NCBI RefSeq assembly: GCF_025717535.1
Contig: NZ_JAJIRO010000002.1
Coordinates: 496,001-560,000 of the forward strand
DNA length: 64,000 nucleotides
Reading direction: 5' to 3'
From: Paucibacter sp. Y2R2-4
GTDB lineage: Bacteria > Pseudomonadota > Gammaproteobacteria > Burkholderiales > Burkholderiaceae_C
This document shows positions 36,339-46,077 of the stretch, piece by piece (the stretch's first letter is position 1; each line of letters opens with the position of its first letter). Below the pieces are notes generated by a model. It worked only from the letters and a program-made list of their open reading frames with translations, was not told the DNA's origin and did no database searches. The position numbers and the translations under genes are program-made.

Positions 36339-37376
36339 TCAGTTGGACTCTTTGATCAGCCGGCCAGAGCCGGCCTGGATGGGCCGGGCATTCATCGGGT
36401 AGAGGCGCGAGAAGATACTGATCTGGTTGCTGGACACTTGCACCGGCGAGCGCATCACCATCCACAGCACGCCCTCGGAGCAAGGTGGCGTGGTCAGCGA
36501 GCCCATATAGGTGTAGTAGGCCCGGTCCACCGGCAGCAACTGGGTTAGGTCAATAAAGCCCGGCGCTGGCAAGGCCTCGCCTTTTTCCAGCGGCAGATTG
36601 TTCCAAATGGTCTGAATCAAGGCCTGGTCGCGGCCGCGCTCCAACAAGACGGCCACAACGGCGAGCTTGCCGTCGGGGTCTTTGTGGACCAGATGGGCCA
36701 CCATATCGAATTGACGGCCGTTGATGCGCTCTTCACTCGGGCGGTGGAAGTGGAACTGCAGCAAATCAAAACGACGCCCCATCACCGTCAGCGCATTACC
36801 GGGCGCCACATTGACCTGGATGGTGTGGCCGTTGTCCAGCACCGCAAAGCCGCTGGGGCGGTAGTCGAACTGGATCTTTTCCAGATCCACCCGAATGCCT
36901 TCACGAATATCGATGGGGCTTTGCCGCGTGCCTACCGAGCATTGACGGTTTTCGGGGCTCAGCTCGGCCCAGCGCTCCGGCGCGCCTTCGCCCGCATAGC
37001 CCCAGTGAACATGAGCGCTGGCATGGGCAGGCGCAGGCTCAGCCTTGCTGCCGGCTTTGGATTTAGCACCGGCCTTGCTGCCGCCCTTGCCCTCACCTTT
37101 GCCCTCAGCCTCCTCTGGGCCGCCCTTATTGGCCACCTTCATCTGGCCGCTGGCCCCAGCGGGGGTGTTGCTCAGCCGCTCGGCCAAGCGCTTGCGCAAG
37201 ACATCCAGCGGCTCGCCGTCCGCGCCTGTGGCCGGGGCCGGGGCCGCCTCGGCCGCCTTGGACTTGGGTTCGTTGGCTTGCGCAGCGCCGAATGCCAAGA
37301 CGCCACCGAGCGCCAAAGCTTGCACCGCCAGGGCCAGCTGCGACCTTTTTGCCACCCAAAAACTAGAAACATGCAT
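36339..37376 (-). CDS. Alpha-type carbonic anhydrase with long N-terminal linker
   Basis: A 345-residue secreted alpha-carbonic anhydrase. Zinc ligands His209, His211 (FHFHRPSEE) and His228 (VAHLVHKD) are intact, as are HWGY, RQSPIDI and LTTPPCSEGV. A signal peptide ends near Ala34. Residues about 37-120 are a low-complexity Ala/Gly/Lys/Glu region with GKGEGKGGS-type runs, not part of the fold. It interconverts CO2 and bicarbonate in the periplasm. A standard bacterial alpha enzyme is about 100 residues shorter. Confidence 0.93.
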   Translation of the reverse strand: MHVSSFWVAKRSQLALAVQALALGGVLAFGAAQANEPKSKAAEAAPAPATGADGEPLDVLRKRLAERLSNTPAGASGQMKVANKGGPEEAEGKGEGKGGSKAGAKSKAGSKAEPAPAHASAHVHWGYAGEGAPERWAELSPENRQCSVGTRQSPIDIREGIRVDLEKIQFDYRPSGFAVLDNGHTIQVNVAPGNALTVMGRRFDLLQFHFHRPSEERINGRQFDMVAHLVHKDPDGKLAVVAVLLERGRDQALIQTIWNNLPLEKGEALPAPGFIDLTQLLPVDRAYYTYMGSLTTPPCSEGVLWMVMRSPVQVSSNQISIFSRLYPMNARPIQAGSGRLIKESN

Positions 37377-37467
37377 GATTCAACGCTCCTGGGCGCTTGA
37401 TCGCCCTGATCGTCGAGTCATCGGCTGTTTTGCCCTCGATCTTGAGGGCGAGGGCTGCAACTTAGCC

Positions 37468-38673
37468 TCAGGCCATTTCTCGTTTGACAGCCAACCAAGC
37501 CGTCAAACCGATGGCCATCATGGACATGGAGCCCAGTGCCAGCGTCAGCGTGGAGTGCATCACCAGTGGCACCACCAAGCCAGCCACCAAGCCATTCGCC
37601 GCGCTGCCGATGCAGGCCTGCAGCGATGACGCCATGCCGCGCCGCTCGGGCACTTCATCCAGCACCATCAGCGTCACCACCGGCACCATCAAGGCCCAGC
37701 CAAAAGAGAAGGCGCCGATCACCGGCAAGGCCCAGAAGGGGCTGGGCGGCAGCAAGAGATTGAGCAACACATTCAGGCTGGCAAACACGAACATGATGGT
37801 GAAGCCCCGCCGAATCTGCTGCTTAGGCCGGATCTTGCCGGCCAAACGGCCGCTCAGCCAGGCGCCGCCCATGATGCCGCCAATAGCAAAACAGAAGAAC
37901 CAGAAGAACTGCGTCGGCGCCAGGCCCAGATGCTCACCGACGAACACCGGGGCGGCCAGCACATAGAGAAACATGCCGTTGAAAGGAATGCCGCTGGCAA
38001 GCGCCAGCAAGAGGAAGCGGCGGTTCGAGCACAAGCGCCAGTAGTCCCGCAGCAGCGGCCCAACCTGAAAGGGCTGAACCATGTCTTTGTGCAGCGTCTC
38101 GGGCAGCAGCCGCCAATTGGCGACAAACAGAATCACGCCCACCGCCACCAGGAACCAAAAGATCGAATGCCAGTCGGCGTGCACAAACAAAAAGCCGCCG
38201 ATCATCGGCGCGATGGCCGGCGCCACACCGAAAAAGATGGTGACCTGCGACATCACCCGCTGCGCCTCCGAAGGCGCAAACATATCGCGAATGATGGCGC
38301 GCGACACCACCATGCCGGCGCCAGCCGACATGCCCTGCACCGTGCGCCAAAACACCAGTTGGCCGATGCTACCGGAGAGCGCGCAGCCCACCGAGGCCAA
38401 GGTGAAGACCGCCATGCCCCACAAAACCACCGGCCGGCGACCGAAGCTATCGGACAAAGCGCCGTGGAACAAATTCATCAGCGCAAAGCCAAACAAATAG
38501 CTCGACAGCGTCTGCTGCATCTGCACCGGTGTGGCCTGCAGCGCCGCGGCAATGCCGGAGAAGGCCGGCAGATAGGTGTCAATCGAGAAGGGCCCCAACA
38601 TGGCCAAACCGGCCAACATGACGGCCAAGGCCCAACGCGGTGCGCGCCATAGATTGCTGGCTTCGGGATTCAT
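37468..38673 (-). CDS. Bcr/CflA family drug resistance MFS transporter
   Basis: A 401-residue transporter with 12 predicted helices. The TM1 segment GPFSIDTYLPAF and the loop motif GALSDSFGRRPV are characteristic of the Bcr/CflA branch of drug/proton antiporters, as is VQGMSAGAGMVVSRAIIRD. Start at 38673 matches the family; a longer frame to 38721 adds an Arg-rich leader with no clear ribosome site. Divergent from the oxidoreductase gene. Confidence 0.9.
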   Translation of the reverse strand: MNPEASNLWRAPRWALAVMLAGLAMLGPFSIDTYLPAFSGIAAALQATPVQMQQTLSSYLFGFALMNLFHGALSDSFGRRPVVLWGMAVFTLASVGCALSGSIGQLVFWRTVQGMSAGAGMVVSRAIIRDMFAPSEAQRVMSQVTIFFGVAPAIAPMIGGFLFVHADWHSIFWFLVAVGVILFVANWRLLPETLHKDMVQPFQVGPLLRDYWRLCSNRRFLLLALASGIPFNGMFLYVLAAPVFVGEHLGLAPTQFFWFFCFAIGGIMGGAWLSGRLAGKIRPKQQIRRGFTIMFVFASLNVLLNLLLPPSPFWALPVIGAFSFGWALMVPVVTLMVLDEVPERRGMASSLQACIGSAANGLVAGLVVPLVMHSTLTLALGSMSMMAIGLTAWLAVKREMA

Positions 38674-38780
38674 AGTGGGGCGAGGGACGCGGCGCTGGCG
38701 GCGTCTGGATTGAGCAGCCATGCAGTGTAAGGGCGGGCCCTAAACTGCGGGCTTCAAGGGTTTTGCTGGGCGAACAAACA

Positions 38781-39782
38781 ATGAGTGAAGGTCAATTGAA
38801 TATCGGGGTGATCGGCCTGGGCGTGATGGGTCAGCGCATGCTGGCCCGCCTGGCCACGCACCCGCGCTTGCGCGCGACCACGGTTTGGGACGCTCAGCCG
38901 GCAGCCATCGCTGCCACCTTGCAGGCCTATCCCGAGCTACGTGCCGCTGACAGTGCCGAAGCACTGATTGCCTCGCCCGGCCTGCACAGCCTCTACATCG
39001 CCACGCCACCCGCGCCGCATATGGCGCTGTCCGAACTGGCCTTTGACGCCGGGCTGGCGGTGTTTTGCGAAAAGCCCTTGACGGTGGCCTTTGACGCCGC
39101 GCGCGCTTGCATTGCGCGCATCGAGGCGCAAGGCCAACGCGCGGCGGTGAACTTTGCCTTGGCCTCCTCCAAAGGTTTGGCCCTGCTGCAGTCGCAATTC
39201 GGCAAGGGTACTGAGCGCCCACTGGGGGACTTGCAGTCCATCGAGCTGGAGCTGGCTTTCGCCGCCTGGCCGCGCCCTTGGCAAGCGGCCGCTGGCGCTT
39301 GGCTGGGCGAGCGCATCGAGGGCGGCTTCAGCCGCGAAGTCTTGTCGCACTTCATCTTTGCCCTGCAACGCGTGCTGGCCCCAGCCCAGGTGCACAGCAG
39401 CCGGGTGCAATACCCCGCCGACGGCATTTCGGCAGAAATTGGACTGCAGGCTGAATTGCAAGCGGCCGGCGTGCCGCTGAGCATTCGAGGCAGCGTCGGC
39501 GGCGCGGGCGAGGTCCCGGCGGACCTGAATCGCATGCGCTGGCAAGCGGCTGCGGGACAGATTCAATTGCAGGAGTGGTTCAGCCAGATCGAAGTTCGTA
39601 CTGCGGCTGGACACTTGCTGCCGCAAGAGGTGTCGAACGGCGACTTGCGCCTGAATGGCCAGCGCGACCAGTTGGATCAATGGGTGGCGCTGATCGAAGG
39701 CCGCCCGCATGGTCTGCCCGGCTATGCCGAGGCCTTGGCGGTGCAAGAAACCATCGAGGCGCTGCTGCAAGGGCGCGGCTGA
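38781..39782 (+). CDS. Gfo/Idh/MocA family oxidoreductase
   Basis: A 333-residue NAD(P)-dependent oxidoreductase. The Rossmann loop GVIGLGVMGQ starts at about residue 9, and the family motif EKPLTV is near residue 100 with the expected Lys. The C-terminal part is the alpha/beta substrate domain. Substrate unknown; family members act on sugars, inositols and related compounds. ATG at 38781 preferred over the upstream TTG. Confidence 0.87.
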   Translation: MSEGQLNIGVIGLGVMGQRMLARLATHPRLRATTVWDAQPAAIAATLQAYPELRAADSAEALIASPGLHSLYIATPPAPHMALSELAFDAGLAVFCEKPLTVAFDAARACIARIEAQGQRAAVNFALASSKGLALLQSQFGKGTERPLGDLQSIELELAFAAWPRPWQAAAGAWLGERIEGGFSREVLSHFIFALQRVLAPAQVHSSRVQYPADGISAEIGLQAELQAAGVPLSIRGSVGGAGEVPADLNRMRWQAAAGQIQLQEWFSQIEVRTAAGHLLPQEVSNGDLRLNGQRDQLDQWVALIEGRPHGLPGYAEALAVQETIEALLQGRG

Positions 39783-39811
39783 GCCTGGCCTTGCAGTGTC
39801 AATGAATAAAG

Positions 39812-40184
39812 AGTGAAGCAAGCCGATAGGCCGGATTCTGTGCAAGACCTGGCCCTTGCGGGCCCGGTCTTGTGACCGCCATTCCTCTTGGCCGGACATC
39901 ACTGCCCGGCTCGGTGCCACCTACCCGCCAGCTCTGCGAGCCGCATCAATACTGGCCTACTTGGTGTTGCTGCGCGTAGAGATTGCCCGTTTCACCCGAC
40001 CCCGGAGGCTGCGCTTCCGGTCCCGCAAGGCTTGCGCCCTGCACGTTTGATCGACTCGTCTCTGTTGCTCTAATCCTCGGCTCACGCCGGACAGCCGTTA
40101 GCTGCTACGCCGCTCTATGCAGTCCGGACCTTCCTCCAGCCCCAGGTTTCCCTGATCGGGCCAGCGGCGGTCTGGCTTGCTTCA
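39812..40184 (-). ncRNA. rnpB: RNase P RNA, bacterial class A
   Basis: On the minus strand the region opens with GAAGCAAGCCAGACCGCCGC, continues with the highly conserved GAGGAAGGTCCGGACTGC and ends with ACAGAATCCGGCCTATCGGC and the P1 partner GGCTTGCTTC. This is the catalytic RNA that matures tRNA 5' ends. The 5' and 3' ends are set from the P1 pairing, so each may be off by a few bases. Length about 373 is normal. Confidence 0.96.
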
Positions 40185-40192
40185 CAGCCGCC

Positions 40193-40222
40193 ATTATCGC
40201 CCAGCCTTCAGTGCCTTTAGAA
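40193..40222 (-). promoter_or_regulatory. Likely rnpB promoter
   Basis: Minus-strand GATAAT (40193-40198) lies eight bases before the deduced 5' end of rnpB, a good -10. A weak -35 (TTCTAA, 40217-40222) is 18 bases further upstream. Confidence 0.55.
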
Positions 40223-40292
40223 CGCCCAAGCGAGGCCGCCTCTTTGCCTCTACCATTCGGGCTTCACCGAAAGCCCTGATAGCCCTGATCGC

Positions 40293-40574
40293 ATGCCGCA
40301 CCTGACCTCCATCGACTTGCCCACGCCCACCGGCGATGAACTGAAAGCCGCCCGCATGGCCGCCGGCCTGAGCCAGGTGGAGGCCGCGCAGCTGATGGGC
40401 TACCCGGTGCAAGCCGGCAGCCGCGGCGGCCTGCAATCGCGCACCTGGCAGGCCCTGGAGAGCGCCAGCGACCCGCGCAATATGCCGGGCCCGGTGTTTG
40501 CCCTCTTTCTCTTGATGACCGAGCAGCACCCCGAGTACACCCTGGTGCGCAAAGGGAGCCCCGTCGCGAACTGA
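40293..40574 (+). CDS. Small HTH (XRE-like) protein
   Basis: A 93-residue protein. Residues about 14-55 (ELKAARMAAGLSQVEAAQLMG, then GLQSRTWQALES) resemble a Cro/CI-type helix-turn-helix with an insertion of about 12 residues between the helices. The tail FALFLLMTEQHPEY resembles the end of many XRE antitoxin-like proteins. No toxin partner adjoins. It is 59 bases upstream of cysK and may regulate it; that is conjecture. Confidence 0.65.
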   Translation: MPHLTSIDLPTPTGDELKAARMAAGLSQVEAAQLMGYPVQAGSRGGLQSRTWQALESASDPRNMPGPVFALFLLMTEQHPEYTLVRKGSPVAN

Positions 40575-40633
40575 AGCGCGCATGACGGTCCGCACAAAAT
40601 TCTCACCTTCTGTCTCACCCAAGGAGTTCATTG

Positions 40634-41551
40634 ATGAAAGCCGACAGCGTTCTCGCCACCATTGGCAACACCCCGCATATCCGCATCCAGCGCCTGTTCG
40701 GCGCGCAGGCCCAGGTCTGGGTGAAGTCGGAGCGCAGCAATCCCGGCGGCTCGATCAAGGACCGCATTGCCCTGTCCATGGTGGAAGACGCCGAAGCGCG
40801 CGGCCTGCTCAAGCCCGGCGCCACCATCATCGAGCCGACCTCGGGCAATACCGGCGTGGGCTTGGCCATGGTGGCCGCCGTCAAGGGCTACAAGTTGATT
40901 CTGGTGATGCCGGACAGCATGTCGGTCGAGCGCCGCCGCCTGATGCTGGCTTATGGCGCCAGTTTTGACCTGACGCCGCGCGAAAAAGGCATGAAGGGCG
41001 CTATCGCCCGCGCCCAGGAGTTGATGGCCGAGCACCCTGGATCCTGGATGCCCCAGCAGTTTGAGAACCCGGCCAATATCGCCGTCCATGTGCGCAGCAC
41101 CGCGGAAGAAATCTTGGCCGACTTCCCGGCCGGCTTGGATGCCTTGATCACCGGCGTGGGCACCGGCGGCCACATCACAGGCTGCGCTCAAGTGCTGAAG
41201 AAAGCTTGGCCCAATCTGAAGGTGTTTGCGGTGGAACCCGCCGCCTCGCCGGTGATCAGCGGCGGCGCGCCCAGCCCACACCCGATTCAAGGCATTGGCG
41301 CCGGCTTCATCCCCGCCAATTTGCACACCGGCCTGTTGGACGGCGTGATCCAAGTCGAGGCCGAAGAGGCGCGTGAATATGCGCGCCGCAGCGCTTCGCA
41401 AGAGGGCCTGTTGGTGGGCATTTCCAGCGGTGCCACGCTGGCCGCCATCGCCAAGAAGCTGCCCGAACTGCCGGCTGGCTCACGTGTGTTGGGCTTCAAC
41501 TACGACACCGGCGAGCGCTATTTGTCGATCGAAGGCTTCTTGCCCGCATAA
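40634..41551 (+). CDS. cysK: Cysteine synthase (O-acetylserine sulfhydrylase)
   Basis: A 305-residue PLP enzyme that makes cysteine from O-acetylserine and sulfide. The PLP lysine is in [15 protein letters not shown] near residue 42, the substrate loop is TSGNTG near 71, and the phosphate-binding loop is [10 protein letters not shown] near 177. AAGGAG lies seven bases before ATG 40634. CysM is the alternative isozyme; the SIKDR form fits CysK better. A strong terminator follows. Confidence 0.93.
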   Translation: MKADSVLATIGNTPHIRIQRLFGAQAQVWVKSERSNPGGSIKDRIALSMVEDAEARGLLKPGATIIEPTSGNTGVGLAMVAAVKGYKLILVMPDSMSVERRRLMLAYGASFDLTPREKGMKGAIARAQELMAEHPGSWMPQQFENPANIAVHVRSTAEEILADFPAGLDALITGVGTGGHITGCAQVLKKAWPNLKVFAVEPAASPVISGGAPSPHPIQGIGAGFIPANLHTGLLDGVIQVEAEEAREYARRSASQEGLLVGISSGATLAAIAKKLPELPAGSRVLGFNYDTGERYLSIEGFLPA

Positions 41552-41572
41552 AGCAGACGCCTGAAAAAAGCA

Positions 41573-41607
41573 AAGCGGCCCGGGTGCAAACCCGGGCCGC
41601 TTTTTTT
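41573..41607. terminator. Bidirectional rho-independent terminator
   Basis: A 13-bp GC-rich stem (41573-41585 with 41590-41602) and four-base loop, followed by seven T on the plus strand and preceded by an A-rich run. It ends cysK and can also end the convergent FHA gene, which stops at 41622. Confidence 0.9.
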
Positions 41608-41621
41608 AGAAGGCGCAGAAC

Positions 41622-42638
41622 TCAGTCTTCGCCGGCCATCTCGGCGCTGGGGTTGTCATTGTCCTTGTCGGCCTGGCGGGCCAATTCCGCCTCCAAGGGA
41701 CGCAAGGCATCGAGCAGGGCTTGCGCCGGCTTGGGCTCCACCAAACGGAAGGCCGGCGGCGGCAAACTGCTCAAATAAGCGGGGCCCAGCCAATGCTGCT
41801 GCTCCTGGCGCCGGGCCACGGTCAAGACCAGCAAGGTCAACAAGCACGCCCCCACCGCCAGCGCCAGCCCGCGACGGGCACGCGGCCACACCAGGCTGGC
41901 GTGCCACCACAGCAAGGCCGCCACGCCACAGGGGAAGGCCAGCGCGTCCAGCACCATCAAACGCGGCAGCGAGAAGGCATAGGCCAGCAGCGGCAGCACC
42001 AAAGCCACCAAGTGCAGACCGGTCACGCCGATCAAGGCGCGGCGCAAATGGGTGACAAAGGGGAAGCGATGCTGGAACACCTGCGTCACCAGCGCCCAAA
42101 CCGCCGACCAGCCCAGGATCACGATCAGCGGCAACAAGACCGCCCCGCTGTACTCAATCCAGGGCGAGCCCGGATTCAGGGCCGACCATTGATCAAACCA
42201 CAGCAAACCCAGCCACAGCAGCACGAGACCCGGCACCCAGGCCGCCGCCACCTTGGCGGCGCGCTGCTGGTGTTGCTGCATGGGCAGCTCCGGCGCCAAG
42301 CTTGCGCTGTCGCGCCGCCAGCGCAGATGGGTGGTACCCAGCTGAAGTAACGCGCTATCCCCCAGCTCAACCGATTGCCCCGCTTGCAGCCGAGCCTCAC
42401 CGTGCCAACCGCCATTCAGGCTGTTCAGCATCTCCACCCGTGGCCCGCCCGCCTCGTCCCAATGCAGGCAGGCATGTTCGGCGGCCAGATGGCCGTCATC
42501 CAGAACCACCTCACAACGCGGCGCCCGGCCGATGCGCGCCGGCCATTCGCTGATGCGTTGAACCAGGCGCGGATGCCCATCGCGCCCCAGGACTTCGATT
42601 ACCGCGATGCGTTGTTGTTGGCGCTCTTCTTGTTCCAC
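41622..42638 (-). CDS. FHA domain integral membrane protein
   Basis: A 338-residue protein with an N-terminal cytoplasmic FHA domain (residues about 25-105; IGRAPRCEVVLDD, then AAEHACLHW and NSLNGGW), which binds phosphothreonine. It then has a linker and about six membrane helices (130-290) and a charged tail. It starts with GTG at 42638 with TGGAGGG upstream, inside the protease gene (40-base overlap), so the two are coupled. No Ser/Thr kinase or phosphatase adjoins. Confidence 0.85.
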   Translation of the reverse strand: MEQEERQQQRIAVIEVLGRDGHPRLVQRISEWPARIGRAPRCEVVLDDGHLAAEHACLHWDEAGGPRVEMLNSLNGGWHGEARLQAGQSVELGDSALLQLGTTHLRWRRDSASLAPELPMQQHQQRAAKVAAAWVPGLVLLWLGLLWFDQWSALNPGSPWIEYSGAVLLPLIVILGWSAVWALVTQVFQHRFPFVTHLRRALIGVTGLHLVALVLPLLAYAFSLPRLMVLDALAFPCGVAALLWWHASLVWPRARRGLALAVGACLLTLLVLTVARRQEQQHWLGPAYLSSLPPPAFRLVEPKPAQALLDALRPLEAELARQADKDNDNPSAEMAGED

Positions 42639-44026
42639 GCGAAGCCCTCCAGGTAATGCGCGGTCAGTTTCAGCGCGTTGTCAAAGCTGACGCCTCGAGC
42701 GTCAAAGCGACCCAAAGCCCCTTCGGTTGAGGCATCGACCGTGGTCACCAGCACACTCAGATCATGCAGACCGCTGAGCTTGCGGTAGGCGCGCATGCAA
42801 ACCACGGCGCGCAAGGGCAAACCATCGCGAGACACAAACTCCTCCTTGCAAAAAGGCGCGGTGCGGAACTTGTCGTCGCGCCCGAGTCGCTCATTGCGAA
42901 AGCTCCCCGAGTACTGCTTGGCGAAACGGATCGCGCCCAGCTTGGCGCCGTCATAGGCCTCATGCGACATATCGAGGTAGCCGGTCTGGATTTGGCCGCT
43001 GACAAAGACCGCATGCTCCATGCGACATTGCGAGCGCTGAAACTCCAGGCCCTTGGTATCGGCCGGTGTGCCGCGCCCCCAGCAACGCATGAACTGCTCC
43101 TGCGGCACTGGCAAAAGGTAATGCGCATGGCCGGCCGAGGCCCAAGGCTGGGCGATAAAGCGGCGGCTCAACTCATCTTGATAGGCCAACAACTGCTCGC
43201 GCAAACGCGGCCAGGCCGGACTGTTCATCGGTTTGGCATTGCGACTGCGCTCGAACAAAGCTTGCGCAAACTGACCCGGCACCAAAAAACTCATCTGCTG
43301 GGCGAAGAACATGGCCGAGACATTGACGCCGACCACGCGCCCATCTTCGTCCACCACGGGACCACCGCTCATGCCGGAGTTGATGCTGCCGGAGTAGTAA
43401 ATCAGCGGATCAAAGCTGCGCTCGACCAGACCGTTGAAATTACCTTCCACCACCGCAAAAGCCACATCATGAGGATTGCCCATCGAATAGATGCGGTCGC
43501 CCTTGGACAGCGGCAGGCTGGGCGATCTAAAACCCAAAGCGCCGCGGTTCTTCAAGGCGCCGGGTGCCGCGCGCAACAGGGCCAAGTCGCGTCGCACATC
43601 AAAGTCCAGCAGTTCCAGCTGTCCTTCCATCCCCTCGGTGGTGGCAAAGCGCAGCCGATAGCGATCCGGCTCCAGGGCGAATTGGCTGATGACGTGATAA
43701 TTGGTCAGCACATGGCCATCTTCGCTGACCAAAAAGCCCGAGCCCACCGAGGCCTGGCTGTCTTGGTTTTTCAACAGCGTGCGGATCTGCAGCAGTTGCG
43801 AGCGCGAGTTGTCGTACAAGCGCCGTGCACTGGCCGAAACCGCAGCGGCCGGCGCCGAAGCAGCAGTGGCCGGCGGCTGTGGAGCCGGCTGCGACACCGC
43901 CGGCAGCTCGGCAGCAGGCTTCAGTTGCGCCGCAGCCAAGCTGCAGGCCACGCTGAAACTGAGCGTTAACAAAAGCTGCGACGCACGGCGCAGCGCCCTG
44001 CCCTTGGGGCTAAAGTGGATCAGCAA
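42599..44026 (-). CDS. Secreted trypsin-like serine protease
   Basis: A 475-residue protein with a signal peptide (residues 1-34), a Pro/Ala linker, and an S1/HtrA-like protease domain. The triad is His111 (TNYHVI), Asp147 (RRDLALL) and Ser220 (NSGMSGGP). No PDZ domain follows; instead there is a roughly 230-residue C-terminal region with several Cys (CWGRG, CRMEH, CKEEF, CMRAY), which I do not recognise. Periplasmic. Its 3' end overlaps the FHA gene by 40 bases. Confidence 0.87.
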   Translation of the reverse strand: MLIHFSPKGRALRRASQLLLTLSFSVACSLAAAQLKPAAELPAVSQPAPQPPATAASAPAAAVSASARRLYDNSRSQLLQIRTLLKNQDSQASVGSGFLVSEDGHVLTNYHVISQFALEPDRYRLRFATTEGMEGQLELLDFDVRRDLALLRAAPGALKNRGALGFRSPSLPLSKGDRIYSMGNPHDVAFAVVEGNFNGLVERSFDPLIYYSGSINSGMSGGPVVDEDGRVVGVNVSAMFFAQQMSFLVPGQFAQALFERSRNAKPMNSPAWPRLREQLLAYQDELSRRFIAQPWASAGHAHYLLPVPQEQFMRCWGRGTPADTKGLEFQRSQCRMEHAVFVSGQIQTGYLDMSHEAYDGAKLGAIRFAKQYSGSFRNERLGRDDKFRTAPFCKEEFVSRDGLPLRAVVCMRAYRKLSGLHDLSVLVTTVDASTEGALGRFDARGVSFDNALKLTAHYLEGFAWNKKSANNNASR

Positions 44027-44105
44027 GCTTGCATCCCATCAAGAAATGAGCGGCACCAAGGCCGAAATGCGGCGGAGCCATTCAAAGCCCGCCGATGCGC
44101 CGATG

Positions 44106-44882
44106 CTAGCGGGTTTGCGCGCTGGGCAAGGGGCGAAAAACCTGGGTGTCCGCATAGAACTCCGGGCTTTGATTGGCCGGCCACCAGCCGGGCACGCCCA
44201 AGACCGGCAGCGGCACAAAGGGTTTGCGCTCCAGCAGCGCCAAATCCAGCGCCGCATCGGGCCAATCTTCCGCAGGCAATTGCTCTGTCGGCAGCGGCTG
44301 AAGCAAGACATGCGCGCAAATGGGCTTGCGCGGCTGCTGCAGCTTTTCCATCAAGGCGTGGCCGATCAATTGCAGCCTCGCCTGAGCCCAAAGAGGCCGC
44401 AAGCTGACGAACACCGTTTGCCAGTCGCGCCGCGCCAAAGCATCGCACAGCGGCGCAGGCGCGCGCAACAAGGCGGCGTTTTCATCGACCACGGTCAGCG
44501 CGTCGCGCAAGGCGCCACGCACTGGCCCGACCGCGCCGCCCATGCGGGCCAGAGCGACGCTGTGGCCCGCATTCAAGCCGGCCTTCAGCAGCGGCCAATG
44601 CAGCCACATCAAGCCGTTCAGCAGATCATGGAGGTTGTCGCGCGTAGGCACAGCGGCTGTGCGATAGATGAAGGCTTCATAGGCTTCACCCTCGGGCAAC
44701 TCGGCCTGGGGGACAAAGCGCAGCGGGCCCTTGGGCAAGACGATGGAGGCCTCGGCGAGGCGTTTCTTCAGCGCCGCATTCAAGGCCTCGGCCACTGTGG
44801 CCCCCGCCGCTATGTCTGCACTCAAGACCTGACCCTGCGCGCGGTACGGCGCCAACCAAGGCGCAGACCAATCGACTTGCAA
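44106..44882 (-). CDS. DUF3025 family protein
   Basis: A 258-residue protein of family DUF3025: WSAPWLAPYRAQG at the start, YEAFIYRTAAVPTRDNLHDLLNGLMWLH in the middle (split here only by its own length) and FVPLPVLGVPGWW near the end. Function unknown. The track-level start is TTG at 44882, 23 bases after pyrC; the frame is open upstream and the true start may overlap pyrC. The pyrC-DUF3025 pair is common in betaproteobacteria. Confidence 0.85.
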   Translation of the reverse strand: MQVDWSAPWLAPYRAQGQVLSADIAAGATVAEALNAALKKRLAEASIVLPKGPLRFVPQAELPEGEAYEAFIYRTAAVPTRDNLHDLLNGLMWLHWPLLKAGLNAGHSVALARMGGAVGPVRGALRDALTVVDENAALLRAPAPLCDALARRDWQTVFVSLRPLWAQARLQLIGHALMEKLQQPRKPICAHVLLQPLPTEQLPAEDWPDAALDLALLERKPFVPLPVLGVPGWWPANQSPEFYADTQVFRPLPSAQTR

Positions 44883-44905
44883 AAGCGCGGGGAACAGGGC
44901 CGGGT

Positions 44906-45964
44906 TCAGAGCAGTTTCCAGCCCAGGGTTTCGCCGCCGCGCAGCGGCTTGAGCTGTGCATCACCAAAGGGCACAGCGCTGGCCAGGGTCCAGTCTTGCT
45001 TGGCCAGGGTGACACGGTCGGTATTGCGCGGCAAGCCGTAGAAGTCGGCGCCATTGAAGCTGGCGAAAGCCTCCAGCTTGTCCAAAGCGCCCATGGCCTC
45101 GAAGGCCTCGGCATACAGTTCAAGAGCCGAAGCGGCGGTGAAGCAGCCGGCGCCGCAGACCGAGTTTTCCTTCATCTGCGAAGCATGGGGCGCGCTGTCG
45201 GTGCCGAGGAAGAACTTGTTGCTGCCCGAGGTCGCCGCCTTCAGCAAGGCTTGGCGATGGACTTCACGCTTGAGCACCGGCAGGCAGTAGTAATGCGGGC
45301 GCAGGCCACCGGTGAAGATGGCGTTACGGTTGTAGAGCAGATGTTGCGGTGTCAGCGTCGCTGCGGTGTAGGCATCGGCCGTTGACACATAGTCGGCCGC
45401 CTCTTTGGTCGTGATGTGTTCGAACACCACTTTCAGCTCCGGCATATCGCGACGCAGCGGCTGCATCACCCGGTCAATGAAGACGGCTTCGCGGTCGAAC
45501 ACATCGATCTCAGGATCGGTGACTTCGCCGTGCACCAGGAAGAGCAGGCCTTCGCGCTGCATCGCTTCCAGCACCTTGTAGGTCTTGCGGATGTCGGTCA
45601 CACCCGCATCGCTATTGGTGGTGGCGCCGGCCGGATAGAGCTTGAGCGCCACCACGCCCGCATCCTTGGCACGCTTGATCTCGTCAACCGGGGTCAAGTC
45701 GGTCAGGTACAGCGTCATCAAGGGCTGGAAGTTCAGGCCTTCAGGAACTGCCGCCAGAATTCGCTCACGGTAGGCTGCAGCTTGCTCGGCCGTCGTCACC
45801 GGCGGACGCAGGTTCGGCATGATGATGGCTCGACCAAACTGGCGCGCCGTATAGGGAACGACGCTTTGCATGGCCGCGCCATCGCGCACATGCAAATGCC
45901 AGTCGTCAGGACGGGTGATGCTCAGCTGCTGCGCAGCCACGGAGGGGGTGGATGTTTGGGCCAT
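44906..45964 (-). CDS. pyrC: Dihydroorotase
   Basis: A 352-residue class II dihydroorotase for pyrimidine synthesis. The metal-binding [10 protein letters not shown] is near residue 20, the carboxylated Lys is in [15 protein letters not shown] near 103, and further ligands are in VHGEV and EHITT. GTDSAPH holds the catalytic Asp. The first ten residues are a non-conserved extension. Upstream is a long gene-free region with repeat copy B. Confidence 0.97.
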   Translation of the reverse strand: MAQTSTPSVAAQQLSITRPDDWHLHVRDGAAMQSVVPYTARQFGRAIIMPNLRPPVTTAEQAAAYRERILAAVPEGLNFQPLMTLYLTDLTPVDEIKRAKDAGVVALKLYPAGATTNSDAGVTDIRKTYKVLEAMQREGLLFLVHGEVTDPEIDVFDREAVFIDRVMQPLRRDMPELKVVFEHITTKEAADYVSTADAYTAATLTPQHLLYNRNAIFTGGLRPHYYCLPVLKREVHRQALLKAATSGSNKFFLGTDSAPHASQMKENSVCGAGCFTAASALELYAEAFEAMGALDKLEAFASFNGADFYGLPRNTDRVTLAKQDWTLASAVPFGDAQLKPLRGGETLGWKLL

Positions 45965-46077
45965 GGGGGGATTGTCCCAAATCTCTCAGCAGTACTCCCA
46001 GCGAGTCTGATTCATCTGTTTGGCTTTTGAGCACGCTAGGTAACCACCGGCACCAGTCAAACGACTGACAGCGCACT

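Noticed and set aside
37433-37450. Hairpin between the MFS and carbonic anhydrase genes as a terminator
   Set aside because: On the relevant strand it is followed by A-rich rather than T-rich sequence.
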